Of a stretch of DNA of 64,000 nt, positions 52,805-61,795 are shown in pieces. The stretch is from assembly GCA_009780585.1 (NCBI GenBank), contig WQZS01000012.1, positions 1 through 64,000 of the forward strand, written 5' to 3'. Under the pieces are notes generated by a model. The model did no database searches and was not told the DNA's origin. It saw nothing but the letters and a program-made list of their open reading frames with translations. The DNA comes from Defluviitaleaceae bacterium. Lineage in GTDB: Bacteria; Bacillota; Clostridia; Lachnospirales; WQUN01. The position numbers and the translations under genes were made by a program. Positions within the stretch are counted from its first letter, which is position 1. Each line of letters starts with the position of its first letter.

Positions 52805-54064
52805 TCATGTTAACACCCCTTCCCTTAATTTTTCGCTAAGTATAAAAGCACGTTCACTATACATGAGAGCCTTCATCTTGTTTTTCTTACGGTAGTGGTC
52901 GCACATTATTTTATAATATTTAATTAAAACTAAATTAACATGATGATGTTGAAACTTGGGTATGGCTATATTTTCGATATATTCCGGGGATGCATTATTT
53001 TCCATCGTCATCGAATGTCTTGTCGCATTATATAAGATGTTGTGATACGTCCCTTCCTTTTCGATTTTAATACATTGATCTAAACATTCGATACCTTTAT
53101 CGATTTGCCCATCTGCCAGTAAAATAATTGATTTATAATATAGGTTGTTAGCATATGACGACTTATTTTCGTCAATGTAGTTAAACGATATATCGATATT
53201 TTTTTTAGCATTATCATAATCATCCATTTTTAGATAAGCTAACGCCATTTGCCGATATATTTGGCTCATTAATTTACTTTCGTTAACATTTTTTCTTTCT
53301 TCACGAAGGCAGCCATTAAGTATTTCAAGTGCCTCCCGTGTTTTATTGATTGCGATTAAATTTTTTACCAACATGAACCGCCTGTTGTTGTCATTTGAAT
53401 GGTTCTTTTCTTTATTCGCTTGTTTTTGCGATTCCTCGATGTATTCAATGGCTTTTGAAGCAAAACCCATTTCTGTAAGACATCTGCTAATATTAAAATA
53501 TATCCCTTCATTGTTAGTATTTAATGACGAACCCTTTTTTTCAGCTTCTAAAAATATATTGTACGCTGTTTTATAATTAAACGCATATAATTCATTGATA
53601 CCGATTTGTCGCATAAACCAATAAGCCTGTTCATCGTTAAAGCCTTCTGCGTTTTGCTTGAGTTGATCCATTATACTATTATAGGTTTCCATTTCGTTTG
53701 TTAAACGGTAATATGCCAGACTGAATATGGTATATAGATTTTTAATTTCATCGGAAGTTGTCAGTTCCGCACAACGCGCCAGTTGGGGTTTCCACTCCTT
53801 TGCTTCACTTACTTCATTCGATGATATTTTATCTTTCCATTCATGTAATTTTTGTATAAATTGCGTTTCTTCCTTTTCGATTAATGGAAGAAGGGGTGCG
53901 TTTATCGCATCCTTAAACGTTTTTATATAATATGGTTTGATCGGTCTGTTTCCGTTTTCAATTTGATTGATATGGGACCGTGAAACTCCCATCATATCGG
54001 CCAATTTTTGCTGGGTAAGGTTCAATTTTAATCTGATGCACTTCATCTTTTCCCGCATATCCAT
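52805..54064 (-). CDS. XRE-type HTH regulator with TPR-like repeats
   Basis: A 419-residue protein from ATG 54064 (AAAGGA upstream). The N-terminal XRE helix-turn-helix is clear (LTQQKLADMMGVSRSHINQI). The rest (about 70-415) is helical repeats of TPR type (ALAYLKMDDYDNAKKNIDIS, GIECLDQCIKIE). The plan is that of RRNPP-like peptide-sensing regulators. The gene is markedly AT-rich, suggesting acquisition. It is divergent to two tandem lipoprotein genes. Confidence 0.82.
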   Translation of the reverse strand: MDMREKMKCIRLKLNLTQQKLADMMGVSRSHINQIENGNRPIKPYYIKTFKDAINAPLLPLIEKEETQFIQKLHEWKDKISSNEVSEAKEWKPQLARCAELTTSDEIKNLYTIFSLAYYRLTNEMETYNSIMDQLKQNAEGFNDEQAYWFMRQIGINELYAFNYKTAYNIFLEAEKKGSSLNTNNEGIYFNISRCLTEMGFASKAIEYIEESQKQANKEKNHSNDNNRRFMLVKNLIAINKTREALEILNGCLREERKNVNESKLMSQIYRQMALAYLKMDDYDNAKKNIDISFNYIDENKSSYANNLYYKSIILLADGQIDKGIECLDQCIKIEKEGTYHNILYNATRHSMTMENNASPEYIENIAIPKFQHHHVNLVLIKYYKIMCDHYRKKNKMKALMYSERAFILSEKLREGVLT

Positions 54065-54304
54065 CGTTTTCAATCCTTTGCGTGTACTATTTTATTGCTT
54101 GATGCGCCAAAAATATATATGTTTACCCCAATTAAGGAAACATGCCAAAACCATTGAAAAATAAGGATTTTTGTTTTTATTAATCGTTGGACACATCTTG
54201 GTCACATTTTATATAAGGTGATTTTATCGTTTTTTTGTTACGACGGCGACCGATTTATTGGAAATTTATGTACGTACAAATGACAATGTGTTACATCGCA
54301 ACCA

Positions 54305-54333
54305 TTGCCTTATGTCTTTATTATGTATATTAT
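54305..54333 (+). promoter_or_regulatory. Possible promoter of lipoprotein pair
   Basis: TTGCCT (54305-54310) and TATTAT (54328-54333) are spaced 17 bp. The start codon follows 17 bp after the -10, giving a very short leader, so the assignment is tentative. Confidence 0.4.
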
Positions 54334-54350
54334 AACAATGGGTGGTCAAT

Positions 54351-56336
54351 ATGAAGAAAATATTTTTGATCATAAAGGCATTCGCGACCGCTGCGGTTGC
54401 CTTTTTATGTTTTTCCTCTTGCGGGAGAAGCGACCCCACCGGACCCGAAGGCCCCGTTATCCCCCGTGAGAACGGGGCCTATGTGGTCCCCGTATCGCCG
54501 ATAAACGGAAACAACCCGGGCCATCAAACCTCTACCCGCCCCGGCGTTGCGCTGCGCGTACCCGAGGTACGCCCCGGGTTGGGGGGACTCCCCATCACAT
54601 GGGGGTTTAACCCTGTTATGTATGGCGAATCCGGTTTAAGCGGCAATATCCAGCGATTACACACCTTGAATAATCAAGGCAATTCTGACCAAATCAGGCC
54701 CATCACGGTGGAAACCTTTTTAAGCAATTATTTCGATGTACAACTTCTGGGTGTTTATGTACCCAATGTATTCCTTATGCCGCGGCCCCGTCCCGATATT
54801 TTTTTGATTGACGTCACGCACGCGCATGTACCGGGGCTTGCCCGTACCATTCCCGAGGAAATGATACGCCGCTACGCCCCCAACTACGCTTTATTACTGG
54901 ACATGAACAACGGATGGGAAATAAGCCGCGCGGCTAACGGGGAACAGTTCGCGCTCAATACATTTAACGCTTACCACTACGACTTGGATATATTTTCGGT
55001 GTACCGGTTGGATTGGTTGGAATGGATGGATATCGACTTACCGGGATTGGGAAATATAACACGGGTAGCTGAGGGTGTGTACTTTACGCCCGAATCGTTT
55101 ACTTTAAATGAATTCCTTTGGGTGATGGATTCGTTTTCCGTTGAATTACCAAACCCTGTTGAATTGAGGTGGCAAAACGATGAATTAAGTCATTATCAGC
55201 AAAATTGGGGTGCCGAAGTTATCCAAGCCGCCCGTGAACGCACATGGGCGGTGGAAATTAATGGATTTGGTGATATTTTCCATTCGATTGCCCCTATATT
55301 GGGCATGTTCGGCGTCAATACAAGCATTATGGAAGAAAACGGGGAGGCAGTACCTTTCTTTGCAACCCGCGCTTATAGGGATGCATTAATATTTTTGGAA
55401 GACCTTGCCGCGCGCGACGCGTTATTTTTCCACATGAAAAATCATTTTCGCTTTCCGGATCAGTACCAAGCCTTTACAAATGTATTTTTCCGTATAGGTT
55501 GGGCATCCGTGCGCACGCAGGATTTATTTCAAGTCATTACCCGGTCACAATCGGTTGACCCAACCCGAAGGTTTTTAATTACGCCTCCGGAAACCGGCAC
55601 CTTCGGCAACAGGGGTGTCGGATTGGTTCAGAACAGCAGCCCTTTTAATCCCGATGGAAACGTATGGGTAATCGCCGAACATGTAAATGACGATACGTTG
55701 TCCCGTATATTAAATATGTTTGATACCATGTCGTTTGATCCCGAAGTGTTCGCGATTACCGCTTATGGCTTTTATAAGGAATCACCCTATTTTATAACCG
55801 GATACAGCAGTCAACACGGAATAGGATTCGGAGGCCCGCCGGACGGTTATTCAGGTTTATTATCGGATTATAATCGCTTTACGTGGGTCGGTGAACCTTA
55901 CGGTTACGATTCCCACATAAATATGTTGCGTCCTCCGGTTAATACATTGTATGAGGGTTTATTTTACACCGGCATCCAAAACGGAATCGCATTTCCGCAG
56001 CGTTTCCTCGGGGAATACGAAACCGTCACCCACTTTGCACAAAGCTCCCCGGGTATGCGGCTCAACATACCGCCCGCCCGCGAAGATGTGCGGAATGACT
56101 TCGCTGCCGAACGGGCCCGCTTGGATGAAGTGTATTGGAATACCTTAATGGGTGAATGGGTATGGGAATCGGAGTTGCGGGAATGGGACGCGGGCTTGGT
56201 GATTTTATACCTGGCCGATGTATTGCGTGGGGAAGTAAGCGTATCGGAAACCTGGGACAACTATATAACATCCCTCAACGCTTACGGCTTGCAAGCGTAC
56301 ATCGCGTTGTTCTCACAGTTCCCTAATACGGATTAG
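54351..56336 (+). CDS. Putative extracellular solute-binding lipoprotein 1
   Basis: A 661-residue lipoprotein from ATG 54351. The signal peptide ends in a lipobox (FLCFSSCG). The mature protein has a distant resemblance to family 1 solute-binding proteins (LITPPETGTFGNRGVGLV, WVIAEHVNDDTLSRILNMFD). It shares long blocks with the next gene, such as EMIRRYAPNYALLLD and YRDALIFLEDLAA, so they arose by tandem duplication. No permease genes follow. The ligand is unknown. A MVN extension from GTG 54342 is possible. Confidence 0.7.
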   Translation: MKKIFLIIKAFATAAVAFLCFSSCGRSDPTGPEGPVIPRENGAYVVPVSPINGNNPGHQTSTRPGVALRVPEVRPGLGGLPITWGFNPVMYGESGLSGNIQRLHTLNNQGNSDQIRPITVETFLSNYFDVQLLGVYVPNVFLMPRPRPDIFLIDVTHAHVPGLARTIPEEMIRRYAPNYALLLDMNNGWEISRAANGEQFALNTFNAYHYDLDIFSVYRLDWLEWMDIDLPGLGNITRVAEGVYFTPESFTLNEFLWVMDSFSVELPNPVELRWQNDELSHYQQNWGAEVIQAARERTWAVEINGFGDIFHSIAPILGMFGVNTSIMEENGEAVPFFATRAYRDALIFLEDLAARDALFFHMKNHFRFPDQYQAFTNVFFRIGWASVRTQDLFQVITRSQSVDPTRRFLITPPETGTFGNRGVGLVQNSSPFNPDGNVWVIAEHVNDDTLSRILNMFDTMSFDPEVFAITAYGFYKESPYFITGYSSQHGIGFGGPPDGYSGLLSDYNRFTWVGEPYGYDSHINMLRPPVNTLYEGLFYTGIQNGIAFPQRFLGEYETVTHFAQSSPGMRLNIPPAREDVRNDFAAERARLDEVYWNTLMGEWVWESELREWDAGLVILYLADVLRGEVSVSETWDNYITSLNAYGLQAYIALFSQFPNTD

Positions 56337-56346
56337 AGGTGAAGGT

Positions 56347-58272
56347 ATGAACAGGATTATTAAAGTATTCGCGTTCGTTGCGGTTGCCTTTTTGTGTTTG
56401 TCCTCCTGCGGGAGAAATGAAACAAGCATAAATGATTTATCCGGCCCTGTCCTCCCGCGGGATGATATGACCCACGGAGCCACCGCGTCGCAACGCGGGA
56501 ACGATGAATTCCAAGGATTATCTAATTCCGGGTTTATCGAACCCGCGGTCAGGCCCCATGTAACAAACATCCCCATCATATGGGGATACAACCCCGCCAT
56601 GTTCGGTTCGGATACCATCCTGGCTACGTTAAATATTGGGGAAGCAATCCATCGAAATCATAATTTTCAAATTTTTAGCCCCGTTGTGCAAAATGCGTTA
56701 AACCGTCATTTTAACGTTCAGCTTGAAGGCATACATGTAACAAACATATACCATACGGGCAGATGGAGCGCTGATTTACTGGCAGGCATCGACCGGAACC
56801 CCCATGCCGATATTTATTTGGCAAACCCGTTGGCTTCAAATTTATCGGGGCTTACCCGTACCATCCCCGATGAAATGATACGGCGGTACGCCCCCAACTA
56901 CGCCTTATTATTGGACATAAACGACGGATGGGTTATAAGCCGTTCGGCTGACGGGGAACAGATGGCACTCAATACCTTCGATGCATATCATAACGATTTG
57001 GACCTATTTTCGGTATACCGATTGGATTGGCTGCAAGATTCACTCTTCCCCATGCCGGGTTCGGGTAATTTGACGCAATTGGCCGAAGGGGTTTATTTTT
57101 CTTCCGAGTCATATACATTTCATGAATTTACAGTAATTATGGATATCTTTACCCACAACAGACCCAACCCCGGCAGCGCCCCGCCCTATCATTTTAATGA
57201 ACAGTTTGAAGCAATGGGACGTGACAGGGCATGGGGTATGGAAGTTAACTTAAATGCCGACCTTTTCCAGGCAGTCGCTCCTATTTTAGGTATGTACGGC
57301 GTTAACACCGGCATCATGGAGGAAAATGGAGCTGCCGTTCCCTTTTTCGCAAGCCTTGCCTACAGGGACGCGTTGCTCTTCCTTGAAGAATTGGCCGCAA
57401 ACGAATCGATATTTAACTACGGCGGTTCGGGGCAGCATGAACTTTTCACATGCGGATTTTTCCGTATTGGCTGGGCGGCGGTTAGAACGCGTGATTTATT
57501 CGATGTTATCGGCGAAGCGCGTCAAAACAACCCGAACGGTATGTTCCTCATTACCCCGCCCGAACATGGGCCTCTCGGCAACCGCGGAGTGGGATTATCA
57601 CAGGGAAGCAGCCCGTTTAATGCAAACGGTACGGCATGGGTAATCGACGCGGATGTTGATGACGATATGCTTTCCCGTATATTAAATATATTCGATGCCC
57701 TATCCTTCGACCCCGAATTTATTGCGTTAACCGCTTACGGTTTTAACAATATGTCACCTTTTTACAGGACGGCGGACAGCAATGATTATGACAGGGTGCT
57801 TTTTAACAACATACCCGTAACGGAGAACGAAAGGGTCGGAATGTCACGTTTTATATGGAACGGCGATCCTTTTGATTCAACCATAACAATCAGGCGTCCT
57901 TTAAACATAATGATGCGTGAAGGCGTCTTTTTTACCGGCATTGTTGACGGAATCAACTGGGAGCAACGCTTCCTCGGCGGGTTCGATGCTGTCAACCGTT
58001 TCGCGCAAAGCGACGCGGGTATGCGGCTCAACCTTCTTCCCTCACGCGAAGACGTACGTAACGTTTTCGCCGTTCAAAGAACGTCCCTGGACGAACAGTA
58101 TCGGCACATCCTATTGGGGGAACAAGGGCTGGTAACGCAATACATTGTCGATGTATTGATCGGGGATATATGCGTTGTATCCACCTGGGACGGCTACATC
58201 GCCTCCCTCAATGCCCACGGCTTGCAAGAGTACATCGCGTTGTTCTCGCAGTTCCCTAAAACCGCGGGATAA
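56347..58272 (+). CDS. Putative extracellular solute-binding lipoprotein 2 (paralogue)
   Basis: A 641-residue paralogue of the preceding gene, 10 bp downstream, with GAGGTGAAGG before the ATG. The lipobox (FLCLSSCG) is nearly identical to that of its neighbour. Shared blocks include RTIPDEMIRRYAPNYALLLD, FFRIGWAAVRT and NRGVGLSQGSSPFN, whereas the N-terminal 100 residues and some loops diverge. Binding or sensing of a ligand at the cell surface is inferred. Confidence 0.7.
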   Translation: MNRIIKVFAFVAVAFLCLSSCGRNETSINDLSGPVLPRDDMTHGATASQRGNDEFQGLSNSGFIEPAVRPHVTNIPIIWGYNPAMFGSDTILATLNIGEAIHRNHNFQIFSPVVQNALNRHFNVQLEGIHVTNIYHTGRWSADLLAGIDRNPHADIYLANPLASNLSGLTRTIPDEMIRRYAPNYALLLDINDGWVISRSADGEQMALNTFDAYHNDLDLFSVYRLDWLQDSLFPMPGSGNLTQLAEGVYFSSESYTFHEFTVIMDIFTHNRPNPGSAPPYHFNEQFEAMGRDRAWGMEVNLNADLFQAVAPILGMYGVNTGIMEENGAAVPFFASLAYRDALLFLEELAANESIFNYGGSGQHELFTCGFFRIGWAAVRTRDLFDVIGEARQNNPNGMFLITPPEHGPLGNRGVGLSQGSSPFNANGTAWVIDADVDDDMLSRILNIFDALSFDPEFIALTAYGFNNMSPFYRTADSNDYDRVLFNNIPVTENERVGMSRFIWNGDPFDSTITIRRPLNIMMREGVFFTGIVDGINWEQRFLGGFDAVNRFAQSDAGMRLNLLPSREDVRNVFAVQRTSLDEQYRHILLGEQGLVTQYIVDVLIGDICVVSTWDGYIASLNAHGLQEYIALFSQFPKTAG

Positions 58273-58304
58273 TTTATTTTTATCCTCCATCCAAAACCCC
58301 GCAA

Positions 58305-58335
58305 CAAAAAAACAGGGAGTATTTCTACTCCCCGT
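58305..58335 (-). terminator. Terminator overlapping the RNHCP stop codon
   Basis: On the minus strand ACGGGGAGTA-GAAA-TACTCCCTGT is a 10-bp stem with GAAA loop followed by seven T. The stop codon TAG of the RNHCP gene lies inside the stem. Confidence 0.75.
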
Positions 58336-58708
58336 TCATGGCTGATGTTAGTGCTTGTATCCGCTCCAGGGGGAACGGCGGGTTGCTTAGCGGTTTTAGC
58401 GCAACCGACATTAATTTCAACGGGCTGTCGTCGGCAGCGATGCGGTTGGATGAAATGTGACCGCAGATTTTACAACGGTGGATGACAGCCCATTCGCCGT
58501 CTTTACGTACCCACACGCCGATTGCCTCCATGGAGCCGCCGCAATCGGCCTTGCGGTCGCCGGGCGTAATGTCGAGGTGTTGGCTGGACAGGCAGTTGGG
58601 GCAATGGTTGCGGTGGTCGGAGCCTGCGCCCGCGGGATATACATCGTAGCCGCAGGTCTTGCATTTAAAGCCTTCGTTGCAAGGGTTGTGTTTGTAATAA
58701 CCCTTCAT
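58325..58708 (-). CDS. RNHCP-domain zinc-ribbon protein
   Basis: A 127-residue protein with the RNHCP motif (DHRNHCPNCL) flanked by two more CxxC knuckles (FKCKTCGYDV, HRCKICGHISSNRIAADD). Six cysteines and histidines probably bind zinc. RNHCP proteins are short, widely distributed and of unknown function, possibly RNA-binding. The gene is monocistronic with its own terminator. Confidence 0.88.
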   Translation of the reverse strand: MKGYYKHNPCNEGFKCKTCGYDVYPAGAGSDHRNHCPNCLSSQHLDITPGDRKADCGGSMEAIGVWVRKDGEWAVIHRCKICGHISSNRIAADDSPLKLMSVALKPLSNPPFPLERIQALTSAMNGE

Positions 58709-58782
58709 GTACTGCTTTCGTTTGTTTTCACGGTTCAGATGAATTCCTCCACAAGATAAAGTTGGGTGTTCTCAACTTTTTT

Positions 58783-58815
58783 GGAGGTTTGGCAATCGAA
58801 TGTTAGCAAACCTCC
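58783..58815. repeat. Inverted repeat upstream of RNHCP gene
   Basis: GGAGGTTTG (58783-58791) and CAAACCTCC (58807-58815) are perfect 9-bp arms with a 15-nt loop. They could be an operator or a leader hairpin of the RNHCP gene; a smaller AAGTTG/CAACTT stem lies just before. Confidence 0.45.
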
Positions 58816-58875
58816 CGGTTCGCGACACTTCTCTCATTACGTTTAAACATAGAACACGTTCCTCTCTAATTTGGA

Positions 58876-58906
58876 ATAAAAAAGACGCGGTGAGTATACC
58901 GCGCCT
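58876..58906 (-). terminator. Terminator of small membrane-protein gene
   Basis: On the minus strand AGGCGCGGT and ACCGCGTCT form a 9-bp stem (one G-U) around ATACTC, followed by TTTTTTATT. It is about 40 bp past the stop of the small membrane protein. Confidence 0.75.
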
Positions 58907-58944
58907 TATGGGTGATAGATAGAGTATAATCAAATTTTATCTGT

Positions 58945-59277
58945 TTACGTTGCTATACCGTATAGGAATATCCCCGCGATGGCCAAGCACGCCAGCATCA
59001 TAAGTATATTAATGAAGAAGTCCCAACGCTTGGAAAAGCGTCTTTTTTTTGTTCCGGAAGCATCGAGGCCGTAGCCCTTAACGGATGGGGCGGGGAAACC
59101 GACGGGGAGGGGTTTATTGTTTTTTACCATGTAATTCTCGATGATCTTTTCCGCTTCGGCCACCATGTCGATGGGGATTTGATGCCCGGGTGCGTGGGGT
59201 TTTACGATGAAGATGGCTTGGTCGTACCATTTGTTGGCGTCCCCTTGGATGAGGATTACCCGTTCGGCTGTTGTCAT
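58945..59277 (-). CDS. Small C-tail membrane protein
   Basis: A 110-residue protein from ATG 59277 (GGAGGG upstream). The soluble N-terminal part (TTAERVILIQGDANKWYDQA, IDMVAEAEKIIENY) is followed by a basic stretch (TKKRRFSKRW) and a single C-terminal membrane helix (about 85-107). I recall similar short proteins in other Clostridia, without known function. Divergent to the nitroreductase gene with 68 bp between starts. Confidence 0.72.
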   Translation of the reverse strand: MTTAERVILIQGDANKWYDQAIFIVKPHAPGHQIPIDMVAEAEKIIENYMVKNNKPLPVGFPAPSVKGYGLDASGTKKRRFSKRWDFFINILMMLACLAIAGIFLYGIAT

Positions 59278-59345
59278 TATATACCCTCCATCGTACAATT
59301 GGTTTATTAAAGAAAATTTTCGCCAAATATAAGGAGGCTTATACC

Positions 59346-60098
59346 ATGTCGGCTATCGAACAGAACCGCCGCTTCATGCATTGCCCGTCTTTTAAGGAAA
59401 AGATGGCGGAAAGTGACCAGTCTAAGGAAATCCCCGCACCGCCGTTCCACAATGACGCTTTACCGGACCCCATTAAGCTCACCCCTTTTACGGGCCAGCT
59501 CCCCTGCCCCGCTTATGAGGATTTGCTGGACAACCGCCGTTCCCTGCGCACGTACGACGCGGAAAAACCGCTGACGCAGGAACAGTTGTCCTTTTTGTTA
59601 TGGAGCGCGCAGGGGATACAATTTACGCGGGGACATTCGAGCCTGCGCCCCGTACCGTCGGGCGGCGCGCGCCACCCCTTTGAAACGTATGTCGCCGTGC
59701 GCTTCGTCAGCGGTATCGACCCGGGATTGTACCACTACACGCCGCAGACGAACATCGGCGAAAAAAAAGCCGCCATCGGACGGATATGTGACTTCGACTT
59801 CGAAAATAAAATCACACCGATGCTTGTGGGCCAAAGCTGGGCAGCGAAAGCACCCGTTGTGCTGTTCTACACCTGCGTACCTTACCGCGCGGAGTGGCGT
59901 TATGTGGATATGGCGCACCGCGTCATGCTCATTGACCTGGGGCATTTGGGGCAGAACGTGATGCTTTCGGCGGCGGCGCTGGGCTTGGGGAGCTGCTGTA
60001 TGGCGGCGTACGACCAGGCGCTGTGCGATGAAGTATTGGGCTTGGACGGCATAAACGAATATACGGTTTACGCTATTTCCGCGGGTGCGGCGAAATGA
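59346..60098 (+). CDS. SagB-type nitroreductase family protein
   Basis: A 250-residue FMN-dependent nitroreductase-fold protein from ATG 59346 (AAGGAGG upstream; the upstream ATG at 59271 lies inside the divergent gene). Motifs include RRSLRTYDAEKPLTQEQLSF, RPVPSGGARHPFETYVAV for FMN, and LGLGSCCMAAYD. SagB-type enzymes oxidise thiazoline or oxazoline rings or act as general dehydrogenases. No cyclodehydratase is adjacent, so a general oxidoreductase is more likely. Confidence 0.85.
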   Translation: MSAIEQNRRFMHCPSFKEKMAESDQSKEIPAPPFHNDALPDPIKLTPFTGQLPCPAYEDLLDNRRSLRTYDAEKPLTQEQLSFLLWSAQGIQFTRGHSSLRPVPSGGARHPFETYVAVRFVSGIDPGLYHYTPQTNIGEKKAAIGRICDFDFENKITPMLVGQSWAAKAPVVLFYTCVPYRAEWRYVDMAHRVMLIDLGHLGQNVMLSAAALGLGSCCMAAYDQALCDEVLGLDGINEYTVYAISAGAAK

Positions 60099-61792
60099 CG
60101 CGCTATATTTGCAATCCCCTCCCGCTGCCCTACCGTTATCAAGTAAAGGAATGTGGTAAAAACGACGTAAGGATGTTCCGCGAAGCCGCGGACCCCACGT
60201 TGATACGGTTTAAGGATTATTTTTACCTGTTCGTGTCCATGAGCGGCGGTTATTGGTATTCGAAGGATTTATACGATTGGAGGTTTAAAGAAACACCCGA
60301 GCTGCCTAATTATGACTACGCCCCCGATGTGCATGAAGTGAACGGGCGCGTTATCTTCAGCGCGTCGCGGGGGGACAAGCCGTGTACGTTCTACGCGAGC
60401 GCGGACCCGTTGAACGAACCGTTTGCACCCGTCGCTTCGCCGTTTGTCTTTTGGGACCCCGCGTTGTTCCAAGACGACGACGGGCGCTTATATTTTTATT
60501 GGGGCTGCGGAAACGAGCATCCCCTATGGGGCGTGGGAATGTGTGCCGATACATTCGAACCGATAGGCGAAAGGGTTGCCGTAATGAAGGCGCGGCACGA
60601 TATCCACGGCTGGGAACGCATCGGCGAAAATAACCAAAATCCGCACGACCACCCTTACATCGAGGGCGCGTTCGTGAATAAAGTCAACGGAAAATATTAT
60701 TTACAATATTCCGCGCCGGGTACAGAGTTTAACGTATACGCCAACGGCGTGTATGTGGCTGACATGCCGCTGGGGCCGTTCGAATACCAACGGCACAATC
60801 CATTTTCGTCACGGCCGGGCGGTTTTATCACGGCGGCGGGGCATGGCAGTACCGTACAGGATTTTGACGGCAATTGGTGGCACATCGCCTCCATGCGCAT
60901 CAGCGTCAATGAAATATTCGAGCGGCGGCTGGGGTTATACCCGTGCGATTTTGACGCGGATGGGATCAAGCATTGCAACCAACATTTCGCCGATTACCCC
61001 TACGCGCTGCCCGAAGGTAAGCGCGGGGACATAGGCCGCACCGCACCCGTGTGGAATCTGCTTTCCTATAACAAGGAAGCGGCGGCATCGTCGCACCAAG
61101 CGGGGCACGGCCCGGAAATGGGGACGAACGAAGACATCCAAACATGGTGGGCACCGGACCCAATCGACGCGGCCCCTTGGTATCAATTGGATTTGGGCAG
61201 CGTATGCAGGGTACACGCGGTACAGGTCAACTTCGCCGATCATCAAACGATACCCCCGGCGGATTGGCACGATCCGTCCATCGTTACGTACGGGCGGCGT
61301 ATCTATCAGGACTTGGGCGGTATTACGTTTTTATTGGAAGGCTCGGCAACCGGGGCGGACTGGGTTACCTTAAAGGATTCCCGCCACGCGCCGCGGGACA
61401 ATCCGCATGACTTTGTCGTATTGGACGGGGCGCAGGATTTCCGTTTTGTCCGTATTTCCCATATTTCCCGCGAGGCAGCCGGAGCGGCGGCGATCAGCGG
61501 ACTCCGCGTATTCGGCATGGGTAACGGCACACCGCCCGCTAAAACCGGAGCCATAAAAACGGAACGTTCCGACGGGGGGATGGACGTATTTTTATCATGG
61601 CCGCCAAGCAAAGGAGCCGACGGTTACAACGTGCGCTACGGCATCGCGGCGGATAAATTATATAACAGTTGGCAATTATTCGGCAAAAATGAATTGAACC
61701 TTTCCTTTTTGAATAAGGGAACAGATTATTATATCGCCGTAGACAGCTTCAACGAAAACGGCGTAACCGCGGGCGATGTCCTTCGGGTGTAA
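60095..61792 (+). CDS. GH43-like glycosidase with discoidin and FN3-like domains
   Basis: A 565-residue protein with an N-terminal five-bladed GH43-like domain. Catalytic residues fit as Asp in REAADPTLIRF, Asp in FVFWDPALFQDDDG and Glu in HPYIEGAFVNKVNGKYYLQY. A coagulation-factor 5/8 type C (discoidin) domain follows (about 335-480: WWAPDPIDAAPWYQLDLGSV) and an FN3-like C-terminus (about 485-565). There is no signal peptide. It probably removes arabinose or xylose from imported oligosaccharides. The start overlaps the nitroreductase stop (ATGA). Confidence 0.85.
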   Translation: MTRYICNPLPLPYRYQVKECGKNDVRMFREAADPTLIRFKDYFYLFVSMSGGYWYSKDLYDWRFKETPELPNYDYAPDVHEVNGRVIFSASRGDKPCTFYASADPLNEPFAPVASPFVFWDPALFQDDDGRLYFYWGCGNEHPLWGVGMCADTFEPIGERVAVMKARHDIHGWERIGENNQNPHDHPYIEGAFVNKVNGKYYLQYSAPGTEFNVYANGVYVADMPLGPFEYQRHNPFSSRPGGFITAAGHGSTVQDFDGNWWHIASMRISVNEIFERRLGLYPCDFDADGIKHCNQHFADYPYALPEGKRGDIGRTAPVWNLLSYNKEAAASSHQAGHGPEMGTNEDIQTWWAPDPIDAAPWYQLDLGSVCRVHAVQVNFADHQTIPPADWHDPSIVTYGRRIYQDLGGITFLLEGSATGADWVTLKDSRHAPRDNPHDFVVLDGAQDFRFVRISHISREAAGAAAISGLRVFGMGNGTPPAKTGAIKTERSDGGMDVFLSWPPSKGADGYNVRYGIAADKLYNSWQLFGKNELNLSFLNKGTDYYIAVDSFNENGVTAGDVLRV

Positions 61793-61795
61793 CCA

